Of a DNA stretch of 64,000 nt, positions 8,428 to 15,215 are shown piece after piece. Origin of the DNA: Actinocorallia sp. API 0066 (lineage in GTDB: Bacteria > Actinomycetota > Actinomycetes > Streptosporangiales > Streptosporangiaceae); contig NZ_JAJLQY010000011.1 in NCBI RefSeq assembly GCF_020991275.1, forward strand, positions 247,263 to 311,262, written 5' to 3'. Below the pieces are notes generated by a model. The model did not search any database. It saw only the letters and a list, made by a program, of their open reading frames with translations, and had not been told where the DNA came from. The first letter of the stretch is position 1. The number at the start of each line of letters is the position of its first letter. Both the position numbers and the translations under genes were made by a program.

Positions 8428-9131
8428 CCGGCCGCCGCCTCAAGACGCGGCTCGGCACGGTCCTGGCTGGGGTTCGACCTCCCAAGGGCCTGACCTGTGT
8501 GATCGAGTGCCCGACCCTCGCCCAGGGCGGCGCGGCACAGATCGCGATGTGGCTGGACGCCAACCCGACCGCACGCCTGGTCGTCGTGGACGTCTTCGCG
8601 AAGCTGCGCGGCCGGACTCCTCCAGGCTCTGCCTACGAGGCCGACTACAACGCGGTGGGCCAGCTCAAGCACATCGCGGACCGCTACGGCGTCCCCTTTC
8701 TGGTCGTCCACCACACCCGGAAGGCGGGCGCCGAGGACTTCCTCGAAGAGCTCAGCGGGACGAACGGCCTGGCCGGTGCGGCGGACGCGATCGTCGTCCT
8801 GCGCCGAATGCGAGGCAGAGCGGACGGCGTCCTCCAGGTCACTGGACGAGATGTGGACGAGACCGAGCTCGCGCTGGGCTTTGACGCCTCGCTCGGGCTG
8901 TGGTTCGGCCTCGACCAACCCGTCGCCGAACTCGTCATGTCGGACACCCGCGGGCAAATCCTCGCCTTCCTGCGCGCGGAGCCGGGGCAAACCCCGAAGG
9001 CCATCGCCGCTGGCACCGGCCTCGCCTACGAGCTGACCAAGAAGTCGGTCAAGCGGATGGCCGACGACGCCCAGCTCTACAGCGACGGCAGAGGCCACTA
9101 CTTCGTCACCGAGCCCTCTGAGTCCCCATAG
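8428..9131 (+). pseudogene. 5'-truncated AAA/RecA-like ATPase (Rep-type protein of the integrative element)
   Basis: The frame 8428-9131 has no proper start. It emerges directly from the IS3 remnant (GRRLKTRLGTVLAG, then LTCVIECPTLAQGGA). It carries the C-terminal half of a RecA-fold replication ATPase: Walker B-like RLVVVDVFAKLRG, the FLVVHHTRK strand, SGTNGLAGAADAIVVL, and a terminal winged-helix-like region (GQTPKAIAAGTGLAYELTKK). The Walker A half is absent, removed by the IS insertion or deletion. A product from GTG 8499 (210 aa) could still be made but would not bind ATP normally. In related elements this protein serves replication; here it is most likely inactive. Confidence 0.72.
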
Positions 9132-9222
9132 TCCCCGATGTCCCTGGCGCCGGTCACAAACCCCCTGCCCTGTCCCTTCACCCCATTGCCAGCTTCTACC
9201 GAGGTTCTTGGAAGGACCTGAA

Positions 9223-9639
9223 ATGACCCCCTCTGAGATCGCGTTCGACGACCAGTGGCGTGCGGCGTCCGCTGCGGCGAGCGCCATCATCAGCAGTTCC
9301 GCCGCCGCGCACGGATTCCCGATCCACCACCAGGACGACTGGATCACCGAACGGTTCCGCGACTTTCACCTGAAGTGCCAGAACGGTGAGATCCACTACT
9401 GCGCCCACATCACGTCGTCGCCCCGGCCCGCCCACACGGCCGCCTGGGCGACGAACATCCTCGTCTGCACGGACTGCACCGGTTTCCTGAAGCCCGAGGG
9501 GCCCAAGGCGACCTGCTGTGACCGGTGCGGCACCGACGAGGACAACCTCTATGGATCCTTTGCCGCGAGCGGGCCGATCATCATGGCCTACGCCCTGTGC
9601 GAGGCCTGCGCCCGCGCCGCCCAGCAGAGCGGCAGGTGA
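9223..9639 (+). CDS. Hypothetical Cys-rich mobile-element protein
   Basis: 138 residues from ATG 9223, 6 bases after a clear GGAAGGA ribosome site. An in-frame TTG at 9208 is less likely. The middle and C-terminus contain several Cys pairs (CTDC, CDRC, CEAC) plus other Cys and His residues, suggesting one or two structural zinc sites. There is no signal peptide or membrane segment. It lies 5 bases before the excisionase gene, in the integrase module. The family is not recognised; a DNA- or protein-binding accessory role is a guess. Confidence 0.6.
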   Translation: MTPSEIAFDDQWRAASAAASAIISSSAAAHGFPIHHQDDWITERFRDFHLKCQNGEIHYCAHITSSPRPAHTAAWATNILVCTDCTGFLKPEGPKATCCDRCGTDEDNLYGSFAASGPIIMAYALCEACARAAQQSGR

Positions 9640-9643
9640 GGCG

Positions 9644-9838
9644 TTGACCGAGCACACCGGACGCATCTGGCTCACCGTCGCGGAGATCTGCGACGAGCTC
9701 GAAATCTCCCGCAGCACCTTCTACGAATGGCGCCTCAAAGGCACCGGCCCGAGGTGCGCGAAGCTCCCCAACGGCCGCCTCAGGGTCCGCCGTGCCGAGT
9801 TCGACCGCTGGATCAGCAGCCGAGAGGACGCGAACTGA
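9644..9838 (+). CDS. Excisionase-like HTH protein (Xis type)
   Basis: 64 residues from TTG 9644, which follows GGTGAGG and leaves a 4-base gap after the preceding gene. The sequence IWLTVAEICDELEISRSTFY followed by EWRLKGTGPRCAKLPNGRLR is a textbook HTH_17/MerR-like excisionase fold: winged helix, aromatic-polar turn, Gly-Arg beta-hairpin. The terminal Arg-Ala-Glu-Phe-Asp-Arg-Trp helix is also usual. Its TGA overlaps the next ATG (TGATG), so it is translated together with the orphan integrase-domain protein. Its expected role is to direct the integrase toward excision. Confidence 0.8.
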   Translation: MTEHTGRIWLTVAEICDELEISRSTFYEWRLKGTGPRCAKLPNGRLRVRRAEFDRWISSREDAN

Positions 9839-10158
9839 TGAAGGCCAAGCACGTCCGAGTCGGGCAGATCCACACCCGCGGCAACGGTGCGGGGAAGGCC
9901 CCCACCCATCGAGCGAACTGGCAGGTCGGCGGACGCCGACGGTGCCGCTCCTTCCGGCAGCGCGCCGACGCCGACGCCTTCCGGAACATGCTCCAGTCCG
10001 CGGTCAGGTGCGGAGCGGCCTTCGACGAAGAGACCGGCCTCCCCAAAACCTGGGCCTTCGACGAGGCGACGAAGAAGACCGAAGCCGAGATCGAGCACCT
10101 GGGCCGCGTCATCGGCAGGATCAAGCGCTGGCTCGTCGAGAAGGACGGGAGCAACTGA
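9838..10158 (+). CDS. Orphan integrase N-terminal (arm-site/AP2-like DNA-binding) domain protein
   Basis: 106 residues starting at the ATG that overlaps the Xis stop. Over about 70 residues it aligns with the N-terminus of the integrase encoded just downstream: both have an H-(V/I)-R start, a GK turn, the pattern W-x-V-x-G-x-R-x-x-R-(S/T)-F, an A-(E/D)-AF helix and a GxPxxW ending. It therefore looks like a stand-alone copy of the integrase arm-type DNA-binding domain, with no catalytic domain. It could compete with or help the integrase at arm sites. It is coupled upstream to Xis and downstream to a 14-codon ORF. Confidence 0.68.
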   Translation: MKAKHVRVGQIHTRGNGAGKAPTHRANWQVGGRRRCRSFRQRADADAFRNMLQSAVRCGAAFDEETGLPKTWAFDEATKKTEAEIEHLGRVIGRIKRWLVEKDGSN

Positions 10159-10202
10159 TGCCGACCACCATCTCGATCGCCGAACTCGAAGGGGAGGAAT
10201 GA
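10158..10202 (+). CDS. 14-residue coupled leader ORF before the integrase
   Basis: MPTTISIAELEGEE. Its ATG overlaps the previous stop (TGATG) and its own TGA overlaps a possible ATG of the integrase (ATGA at 10199-10202). The codons GAAGGGGAGGAA near its end double as the integrase ribosome site. Passage of ribosomes through this ORF could therefore set integrase translation. It may be only a spacer; there is no homology evidence. Confidence 0.35.
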   Translation: MPTTISIAELEGEE

Positions 10203-10204
10203 GG

Positions 10205-11623
10205 ATGGAGAGCTACCACATCCGCATCTACTCCATCGAGAAGCGAAAGAACGCGAACGGCAAGATCGTCTCCTACCGCGTGATCTGGTACGTCCAGGGT
10301 CAGCGGAAGACACGTACCTTCGCCAAGGCGGGCCTGGCAGAAGCGTTCAAGAGCAAGCTCAACGTCGCGCAGAAGGCGGGAGAGGCGTTCGAGATCGAGT
10401 CCGGCGAACCGCTCTCCTGGACGCGTGAGCGGGAGCGGCGGGAGGAGGAAGCCCGACGCAGGGAGAAGAGCTCGACCACCTGGTACTCCGCGGCGCGGGG
10501 CTATGTCGATAAGAAGTGGGAGGGGAGTTCCGGGAACCACAGGGCGGGATTGGCATATGCCTTCAGCCTTGCCACCCTCGGGATGCTCCCGTCCGCGGGT
10601 GACCGGCCGTACACCGACCGGGAGATCCGTACCGCGCTGCGACGCTGGGGGTTCAACACGGCTCATCGCACGGAGGCGCCCGGCAAGTACGCGGAGATCC
10701 TTGAGTGGATCGAAGCCGAGTGCCGGCCGATGCGTGATCTCGAACGGCAGGCCGTCACGAGGGCGTTGCTGAAGGCCGCCACCACGAAGGCCGACGGCAA
10801 GGACGCCGCCCTCAGCACGAGGCGCAGGCATCAGGTCATGCTCGCGGCGGCGCTCAAGTACGGCCTGGTGGAAGAGATCCTGGAAGCCCATCCCTTCACG
10901 GTGCACGGCATCGCGACACCGTCCAGGCGTGCCGCCATCGCCAAAGTCGACCGGCGCTGTGTGGTGAATCCCCGGCAGGCCGCGCGGCTCATCGAGGCCG
11001 TCGGCGAGGTCCCGCGCAGCGGACCCCGGCTCAAGGCGTTCTTCGGCTCCCTCTACTACTCCGCGCTTCGGCCAGAGGAAGTCGTTCCGGCTAGGTGGAA
11101 GGAGGAAGTCGTTCTTCCGGACACCGATGCGGAGTGGGCGGAGTGGACGCTGAGCAAGGCCGCGCCCGAGGTGGGCAAGGACTGGACCGACTCGGGGCAG
11201 AGCCGGGACTCGGGCCCGCTGAAGCACAGGGAGCAGGGGGAATACCGGTACCCGCCGATTCCTCCTGAGGGGGTCGGGCTCCTCCGCTGGCATCTAGAGG
11301 AGTTCGGTGAAGGGCCGGGAGGTCTGATCTTCTTCGGGGAGCAGGGCCGCCCGCTCTCCGTCTCCACGATCATGAAGGTCTGGGGTCGGGCTCGGGAGAA
11401 GGCGTTGACCGCACAGGAGCAGGCCTCACCTCTCGCGCGGCGTCCCTACGACCTGCGGCACGCAGGCATCTCTCTCTGGTTGCAGTCGGGCGTCTCCGAC
11501 ACACAGGCGTCCGAATGGGCGGGCAACAGCCCGGAGGTTCTCCGAGAGGCATACAGCTGGTGCCTGTCGGGTCAGCAGGACCGCGACAAGGCGAGCATCA
11601 GCAGTGTCCTTCGTTCCTGGTAG
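10205..11623 (+). CDS. int: Tyrosine recombinase/integrase of the integrative element
   Basis: 472 residues from ATG 10205, 7 bases after GGGGAGG; ATG 10199 is also possible. The N-terminal arm-binding domain spans about 1-75, followed by a charged linker and a core-binding domain (about 95-260). The catalytic domain has Arg289 in YSALRPEE, Arg418-His419 in YDLRHAGI (the usual first His of box II is Tyr), and the nucleophile Tyr450 in REAYSW. It catalyses site-specific integration and excision of the element with the Xis protein encoded upstream. A strong hairpin terminator follows the stop. The att site is probably the nearby tRNA-Arg, inferred. Confidence 0.92.
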   Translation: MESYHIRIYSIEKRKNANGKIVSYRVIWYVQGQRKTRTFAKAGLAEAFKSKLNVAQKAGEAFEIESGEPLSWTRERERREEEARRREKSSTTWYSAARGYVDKKWEGSSGNHRAGLAYAFSLATLGMLPSAGDRPYTDREIRTALRRWGFNTAHRTEAPGKYAEILEWIEAECRPMRDLERQAVTRALLKAATTKADGKDAALSTRRRHQVMLAAALKYGLVEEILEAHPFTVHGIATPSRRAAIAKVDRRCVVNPRQAARLIEAVGEVPRSGPRLKAFFGSLYYSALRPEEVVPARWKEEVVLPDTDAEWAEWTLSKAAPEVGKDWTDSGQSRDSGPLKHREQGEYRYPPIPPEGVGLLRWHLEEFGEGPGGLIFFGEQGRPLSVSTIMKVWGRAREKALTAQEQASPLARRPYDLRHAGISLWLQSGVSDTQASEWAGNSPEVLREAYSWCLSGQQDRDKASISSVLRSW

Positions 11624-11641
11624 AAGCCGATAGAGGCCATC

Positions 11642-11673
11642 GAGGGCCCTCCAGCGACCGCTGGAGGGCCCTC
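11642..11673 (+). terminator. Hairpin terminator after int
   Basis: Perfect 15-base arms (GAGGGCCCTCCAGCG at 11642-11656 and its complement at 11659-11673) separated by 2 bases, 18 bases after the integrase stop. TGTCATCT follows instead of a true T-run. Confidence 0.75.
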
Positions 11674-11748
11674 TGTCATCTCCGTTCGGGAGCCATCCGG
11701 AGGGCCCACCGCAGCCCCCAGGCGCCGCTGGGGCTAAAGTCGGCACCC

Positions 11749-12318
11749 ATGTCGGAGATCACGCGGCATTCCGGCTGGTTTCGGCCGGTCCGGGAGCGTC
11801 CTTGGCCAGCGGTGATCCTCTCGGCCATCCTCGTGTGCGCGATCTCGGCCAAAGTCGGATGGCGCGCTGACCTCCCCGCGCTCCTCGTGCCCGCTATCCT
11901 CGGGCCCGCTCTAGCCCACATCGACGTCGCGCTTCGTCGCCTCCCCGACCCGCTGACGTTCTCGGCCGGAGCCGCCACGCTCGCCCTGCTCACCGCCGCG
12001 TCAGTGACCATGGGACTCGATCCCCTCTCGCACGCGCTTGCGGGCATGATCACCATGCTCCTGCTCTACGGCGGTATGTGGTTCATCGCTCCGGACCAGC
12101 TCGGATTCGGGGACGTCAAGCTCTCGGCTTCCCTCGGGCTGATCCTTGGCTGGTTGGGGCTTCGAGCATTCGGGGTCGGCGTGATCGCGATCCACACGCT
12201 GGGGCTGCTCGTCGCCGGAGTCCTGATCGCTACCCGCCGGGCAAGCGTCCGCGACCGGATGGCCTTCGGTCCTGTGATGATCGCCGGCACGCTGACTTCG
12301 GTTTTGATCTTCGCGTAG
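11749..12318 (+). CDS. A24-family prepilin peptidase-like membrane protease
   Basis: 189 residues with five or six hydrophobic segments. It carries both family aspartates: the first in the cytoplasmic-loop motif HIDVALRRLPD (Asp followed by LPD) and the second in FGDVKLS (GDVKL motif). Such enzymes cut leader peptides of type IV pilins and pseudopilins at the inner membrane. It lacks the N-terminal methylase part of bifunctional PilD, as is usual for TadV-type proteins. I chose ATG 11749 because residues upstream of it fall in the terminator region. No pilin gene is seen nearby, so its substrate may be elsewhere or it may serve element transfer. Confidence 0.8.
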   Translation: MSEITRHSGWFRPVRERPWPAVILSAILVCAISAKVGWRADLPALLVPAILGPALAHIDVALRRLPDPLTFSAGAATLALLTAASVTMGLDPLSHALAGMITMLLLYGGMWFIAPDQLGFGDVKLSASLGLILGWLGLRAFGVGVIAIHTLGLLVAGVLIATRRASVRDRMAFGPVMIAGTLTSVLIFA

Positions 12319-12916
12319 ATCCGCGATCACCCATGTCCCCGCTGTCCCCGCTGTCCCCGGAAACGGTCTCCGAGCTCTCGACCGAACTTTCCGGTCGGGA
12401 CTTTCATCCCTACCCTGGACACGCGCAACGCCCTGATCTTCCCCTCTGGATGCCGACTTCAAGGGAGATCACCTACGGCGACCGCCTACATCGAAGTCGC
12501 TTACTGGGCACTGGGGAAACGGGTTAGCTCACCCTCCACAAGTGGCGTAGCTGGGGCGGCGGTCACCGGTACAGCGCGGTCCGGAATATCGCCAAAGGGG
12601 TGGTAGAGCTCGCCGTCAAGGGCGACGACTCTCCTGTGCCTGATCCGAAGGGCATCGGGTCGGCCCCGGCCGCGATCCCCGACGAGATGGCCACCTGGTA
12701 GCGAGCGTAGACATCCGACGCCCAGAGATCTCGGGGCTCCCACTCGGGAAGAGTCGCGGGAAAGCCTGTCTCGTGACAGCCGTATAACCGCAGGTAGAGG
12801 GGCGGTTCCGGGGAGAGCTCGCGGGAAAGCATAGGGAAAACGCAGCCGATCATGGACGCATCCAACCCCAACGAACCGGACAAAACGCTGGGTGGGCCGT
12901 ATGGCCGGAAATGACA
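12319..12916 (+). other. Decayed segment between prepilin peptidase and tRNA-Arg
   Basis: No intact gene is convincing here. Short + strand stretches have coding-like third-position GC: 12450-12527 (MPTSREITYGDRLHRSR...), 12528-12701 (entered separately) and 12852-12914 (MDASNPNEPDK...). The minus frame 12563-12883 (106 aa) is an alternative but has no support. The segment looks like scrambled gene ends at an element boundary. It contains the tandem CCCCGCTGT at 12334-12358. Confidence 0.4.
12528..12701 (+). pseudogene. Gene fragment without start
   Basis: Directly after an in-frame TAG the frame reads LTLHKWRSWGGGHRYSAVRN and on to PAAIPDEMATW and a stop, with strong third-position GC bias. 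There is no start codon near its beginning. This suggests the C-terminal remnant of a deleted mobile-element gene. The family is not recognised. Confidence 0.35.
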
Positions 12917-12949
12917 AAAGCCCAGGTCAGAGAGCTTGACCTGGGCTTT
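12917..12949 (-). terminator. Bidirectional terminator next to tRNA-Arg
   Basis: AAAGCCCAGGTCA (12917-12929) pairs with TGACCTGGGCTTT (12937-12949) across a 7-base loop. It has A/T-rich flanks on both sides and lies 7 bases past the 3' end of the tRNA. Confidence 0.8.
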
Positions 12950-12955
12950 AGGCTG

Positions 12956-13028
12956 CGCACCCGAAGGGATTCGAACCCCTAACCTTCTGATCCGTAGTCA
13001 GATGCTCTATCCATTGAGCTACGGGTGC
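12956..13028 (-). tRNA. tRNA-Arg (anticodon ACG)
   Basis: 73 nt on the minus strand. The acceptor stem GCACCCG/CGGGTGC, D-loop AGCTCAATGGATAGAGC, anticodon loop CTACGGA (ACG, reading CGU/CGC codons) and T-arm GGTTCGAATCC are all present. The discriminator base is G and CCA is not encoded. Its 3' end faces the mobile element, the usual orientation for integration into a tRNA gene. Confidence 0.95.
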
Positions 13029-13094
13029 TGGGTGGTGTTGCGGTGGGGCAACGAGTGTTGAGCATACAGGAGGTTGGGGGGCTGGGCGAATCGG

Positions 13095-13568
13095 TTAGGG
13101 GGTGGGGGAGTGGATGATCATGAAGCCCTTGGCGGTGCCGCAGGTGAGGGGGAGGCCGGAGGAGGCCAGGTCTCGGCCGATGAGGGCTGAGACGGTTTGG
13201 GGGGAGGCGTGGAAGTTCTCGCCCTGGAGGATGCGGGTGTTGTTGAAGGAGATGCCTCGGCGGCCGTTGGACAGCTCGGGGGTTACCGGGTCGGTCCAGA
13301 CCGGGACGGTGGGGGCGCCTTGGGGCTTGCCGTCGGGGTTCAGGGTTCGGACGGTGAGGCACTTGCCGAGGGGTTCGTAGCCTAGGACGAGTTGGGTCTT
13401 GGTGCCGGCCGTCGCGGGTATGCGGACTCGGAGCACCTTTGGGTCCTCGCCTACGGCTTCGAAGGTCGGGTTCGAGGTTCCTGAGGGGCCTGCGGGCTCG
13501 GGGCCGCAGGCCGTCAGGGTGAGTGTGCAGACCATGAGGAATCCGACCTGCCGGACCATGAGCTCCAT
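13095..13568 (-). CDS. Small secreted lipoprotein of unknown function
   Basis: 157 residues from ATG 13568 (ATG 13559 is nearly as good). The N-terminus MELMVRQVGFLMVCTLTLTAC is a lipoprotein signal with lipobox LTAC, so the mature protein is lipid-anchored outside the membrane. The mature domain (about 22-155) is beta-rich (KVLRVRIPATAG, TKTQLVLGYEPLGKCLTVRT). It has two Cys residues besides the lipobox Cys that could form a disulfide. No family is recognised. It stands alone between tRNA-Arg and the phosphotriesterase gene. A start at 13739 would add an implausible Arg-rich leader. Confidence 0.7.
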   Translation of the reverse strand: MELMVRQVGFLMVCTLTLTACGPEPAGPSGTSNPTFEAVGEDPKVLRVRIPATAGTKTQLVLGYEPLGKCLTVRTLNPDGKPQGAPTVPVWTDPVTPELSNGRRGISFNNTRILQGENFHASPQTVSALIGRDLASSGLPLTCGTAKGFMIIHSPTP

Positions 13569-13902
13569 CCCTATCTCTACATCCCACAACCACGCGCGCC
13601 TCCTGAGCCTCCCCTGTCGCGCGGCCTGCCCACAAGCCAGCCCTGGCGCAGCTACCTTCGGGGCGCTTATCACCTCGGCGCGTTGACTGCGCGCTTTCCC
13701 ACCTGGTATTTGACGCGCTTGGGCCCCTGATCCGGTCATTAATTCAGAACTAAAAGAATGGCCCGAAAATGGCTGGAACGGACGTGCGACCCCCGGAAGG
13801 GCACGGCACCGGTTCGACGGAAGGCGGGCGCGTCGCGGGACTGCTTACGGTGTGCGTGGCGGGATGGGGTGGGGGCGGCTGTCTCAGCGGGACGCTTGCC
13901 GT

Positions 13903-13940
13903 TGAACTTGGAAAACGGGACTGAACTTGGAAAACGGGAC
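13903..13940 (+). repeat. Perfect 19-base tandem duplication
   Basis: TGAACTTGGAAAACGGGAC occurs twice in direct contact (13903-13921 and 13922-13940). It lies in the non-coding space between the lipoprotein start and the phosphotriesterase stop. Confidence 0.9.
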
Positions 13941-13967
13941 GGCTCGGCGGGTTGGCGGGATGTGTGT

Positions 13968-14969
13968 TCAGGTGGGGGCGAGGACGGTTTGGGGGGTGGT
14001 GATGAGCATTTGGGTGAGGTGGGCTTGGGTGACGCCCCTGGACAGGATGTGGGGGATGACGTCCTGTTGGAGGTGTAGGTAGTGCCATTGGTGGAGGAAG
14101 GGCATGATGGTCGGGTCGACCCAGTCGATGTAGCAGGAGGCGTCCTGGGAGAGGACCATCTGGGGGGCGTGGCCGCGGCGGCACATCTCGATGAGGGTGT
14201 CGGCGCGGGCTTCGAAGGTGGTGTCGATGTTGATGCCGAAGCGGTCCATGCCCAGGATGAAACCGGCGTCGGCGAGTTCCGTGAGGTGGTCCACGTCGGT
14301 GGTGTCGCCGCTGTGGCCCATGACGATCCGGTGGGGGGCGACGCCCTCCTCGTCGCACAGGATCCGCTTGGCCAGCAGGCCGGTGCGCGTTCCCGGATGG
14401 GTGTGGACGGTGATCGGCGCGCCCGTCGCGTGGTGGGCGCGGGCGACGGCGCGCATGACCCGCTCGACGCCCGGGGTGAGGCCCGGATCGTCGATCGCGC
14501 ACTTGAGCATGCCGGCCCGCACGCCCGTCCCGGCGATGCCCTCGGTGAGGTCGGCGACGAACATGTCGACCATCGGGTCGGGCACGTCGGCGCCGAGGAC
14601 CTCGTTGAGCGCGGGCCCCCGGTGCCGGAAGAAGAACGGGACGCCGTCGTAGGTGTAGACGCCGGTCGCGACGATGATGTTGAGTTCCGGCACCTTCTCG
14701 GCGATCCGCTGGATGCGCGGAATGTAGCGGCCGATCCCGATGACCGTGGGGTCGACGATGGTGCGCACGCCCTGCGCGGCGAGCGCCTTGAGCTTGGTGA
14801 CGGCGTCCTCGACGCGCGTCTCCTCGTCTCCCCATTCGCTGGGGTGGTTGGCCTGGACGTCGCTGGTCAGCACGAACACGTGCTCGTGCATGTAGGTGAC
14901 GCCGAGCTCGGCGCCCGCCACCTGCCCGAGAACCGTGGGAACCGTGGGAACCGTGGGAACCGCACCCAT
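13968..14969 (-). CDS. Phosphotriesterase-family metal-dependent hydrolase
   Basis: 333 residues from ATG 14969, which follows GGAGGAATGGGCTT. Amidohydrolase-fold enzyme with all metal ligands of the family: His-x-His in YMHEHVF, the bridging Lys in MLKCAIDD, His in TVHTHPG, His in VMGHSGD and Asp in LSQDAS. Members hydrolyse phosphotriesters or lactones (N-acyl-homoserine or sugar lactones) with a binuclear metal centre; the natural substrate cannot be told here. The N-terminus contains three VPT repeats encoded by 9-base direct repeats (AACCGTGGG at 14931-14957), a spot prone to copy-number slippage. It is followed by a 19-base tandem repeat and appears monocistronic. Confidence 0.88.
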   Translation of the reverse strand: MGAVPTVPTVPTVLGQVAGAELGVTYMHEHVFVLTSDVQANHPSEWGDEETRVEDAVTKLKALAAQGVRTIVDPTVIGIGRYIPRIQRIAEKVPELNIIVATGVYTYDGVPFFFRHRGPALNEVLGADVPDPMVDMFVADLTEGIAGTGVRAGMLKCAIDDPGLTPGVERVMRAVARAHHATGAPITVHTHPGTRTGLLAKRILCDEEGVAPHRIVMGHSGDTTDVDHLTELADAGFILGMDRFGINIDTTFEARADTLIEMCRRGHAPQMVLSQDASCYIDWVDPTIMPFLHQWHYLHLQQDVIPHILSRGVTQAHLTQMLITTPQTVLAPT

Positions 14970-15215
14970 AAGCCCATTCCTCCTCGCCGACCGGACACGG
15001 GGAACGGGGTTTCCCCGCCGATGTGGCGGACAGGATCCCACGCCCTTTCCCGGGCCGGAAAGCCCCGGAAAGGCGCCGTGTCAGGACGTCGGGGTGAGGA
15101 CGTGGAGGTGGTGGTCCCACGCCCTCAGGTCGAGCTGACCCGGACAGCGGGGCATCGCGAGGGCACGGGGAGGGCGCGGTGTGGGCACGCCCTCCCCGTC
15201 CGGGTTCCCCGGCCG

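Noticed and set aside
12563..12883. 106-residue minus-strand frame next to tRNA-Arg
   Set aside because: Varied composition but no ribosome site or recognisable domain; the + strand shows better third-position GC in part of it.
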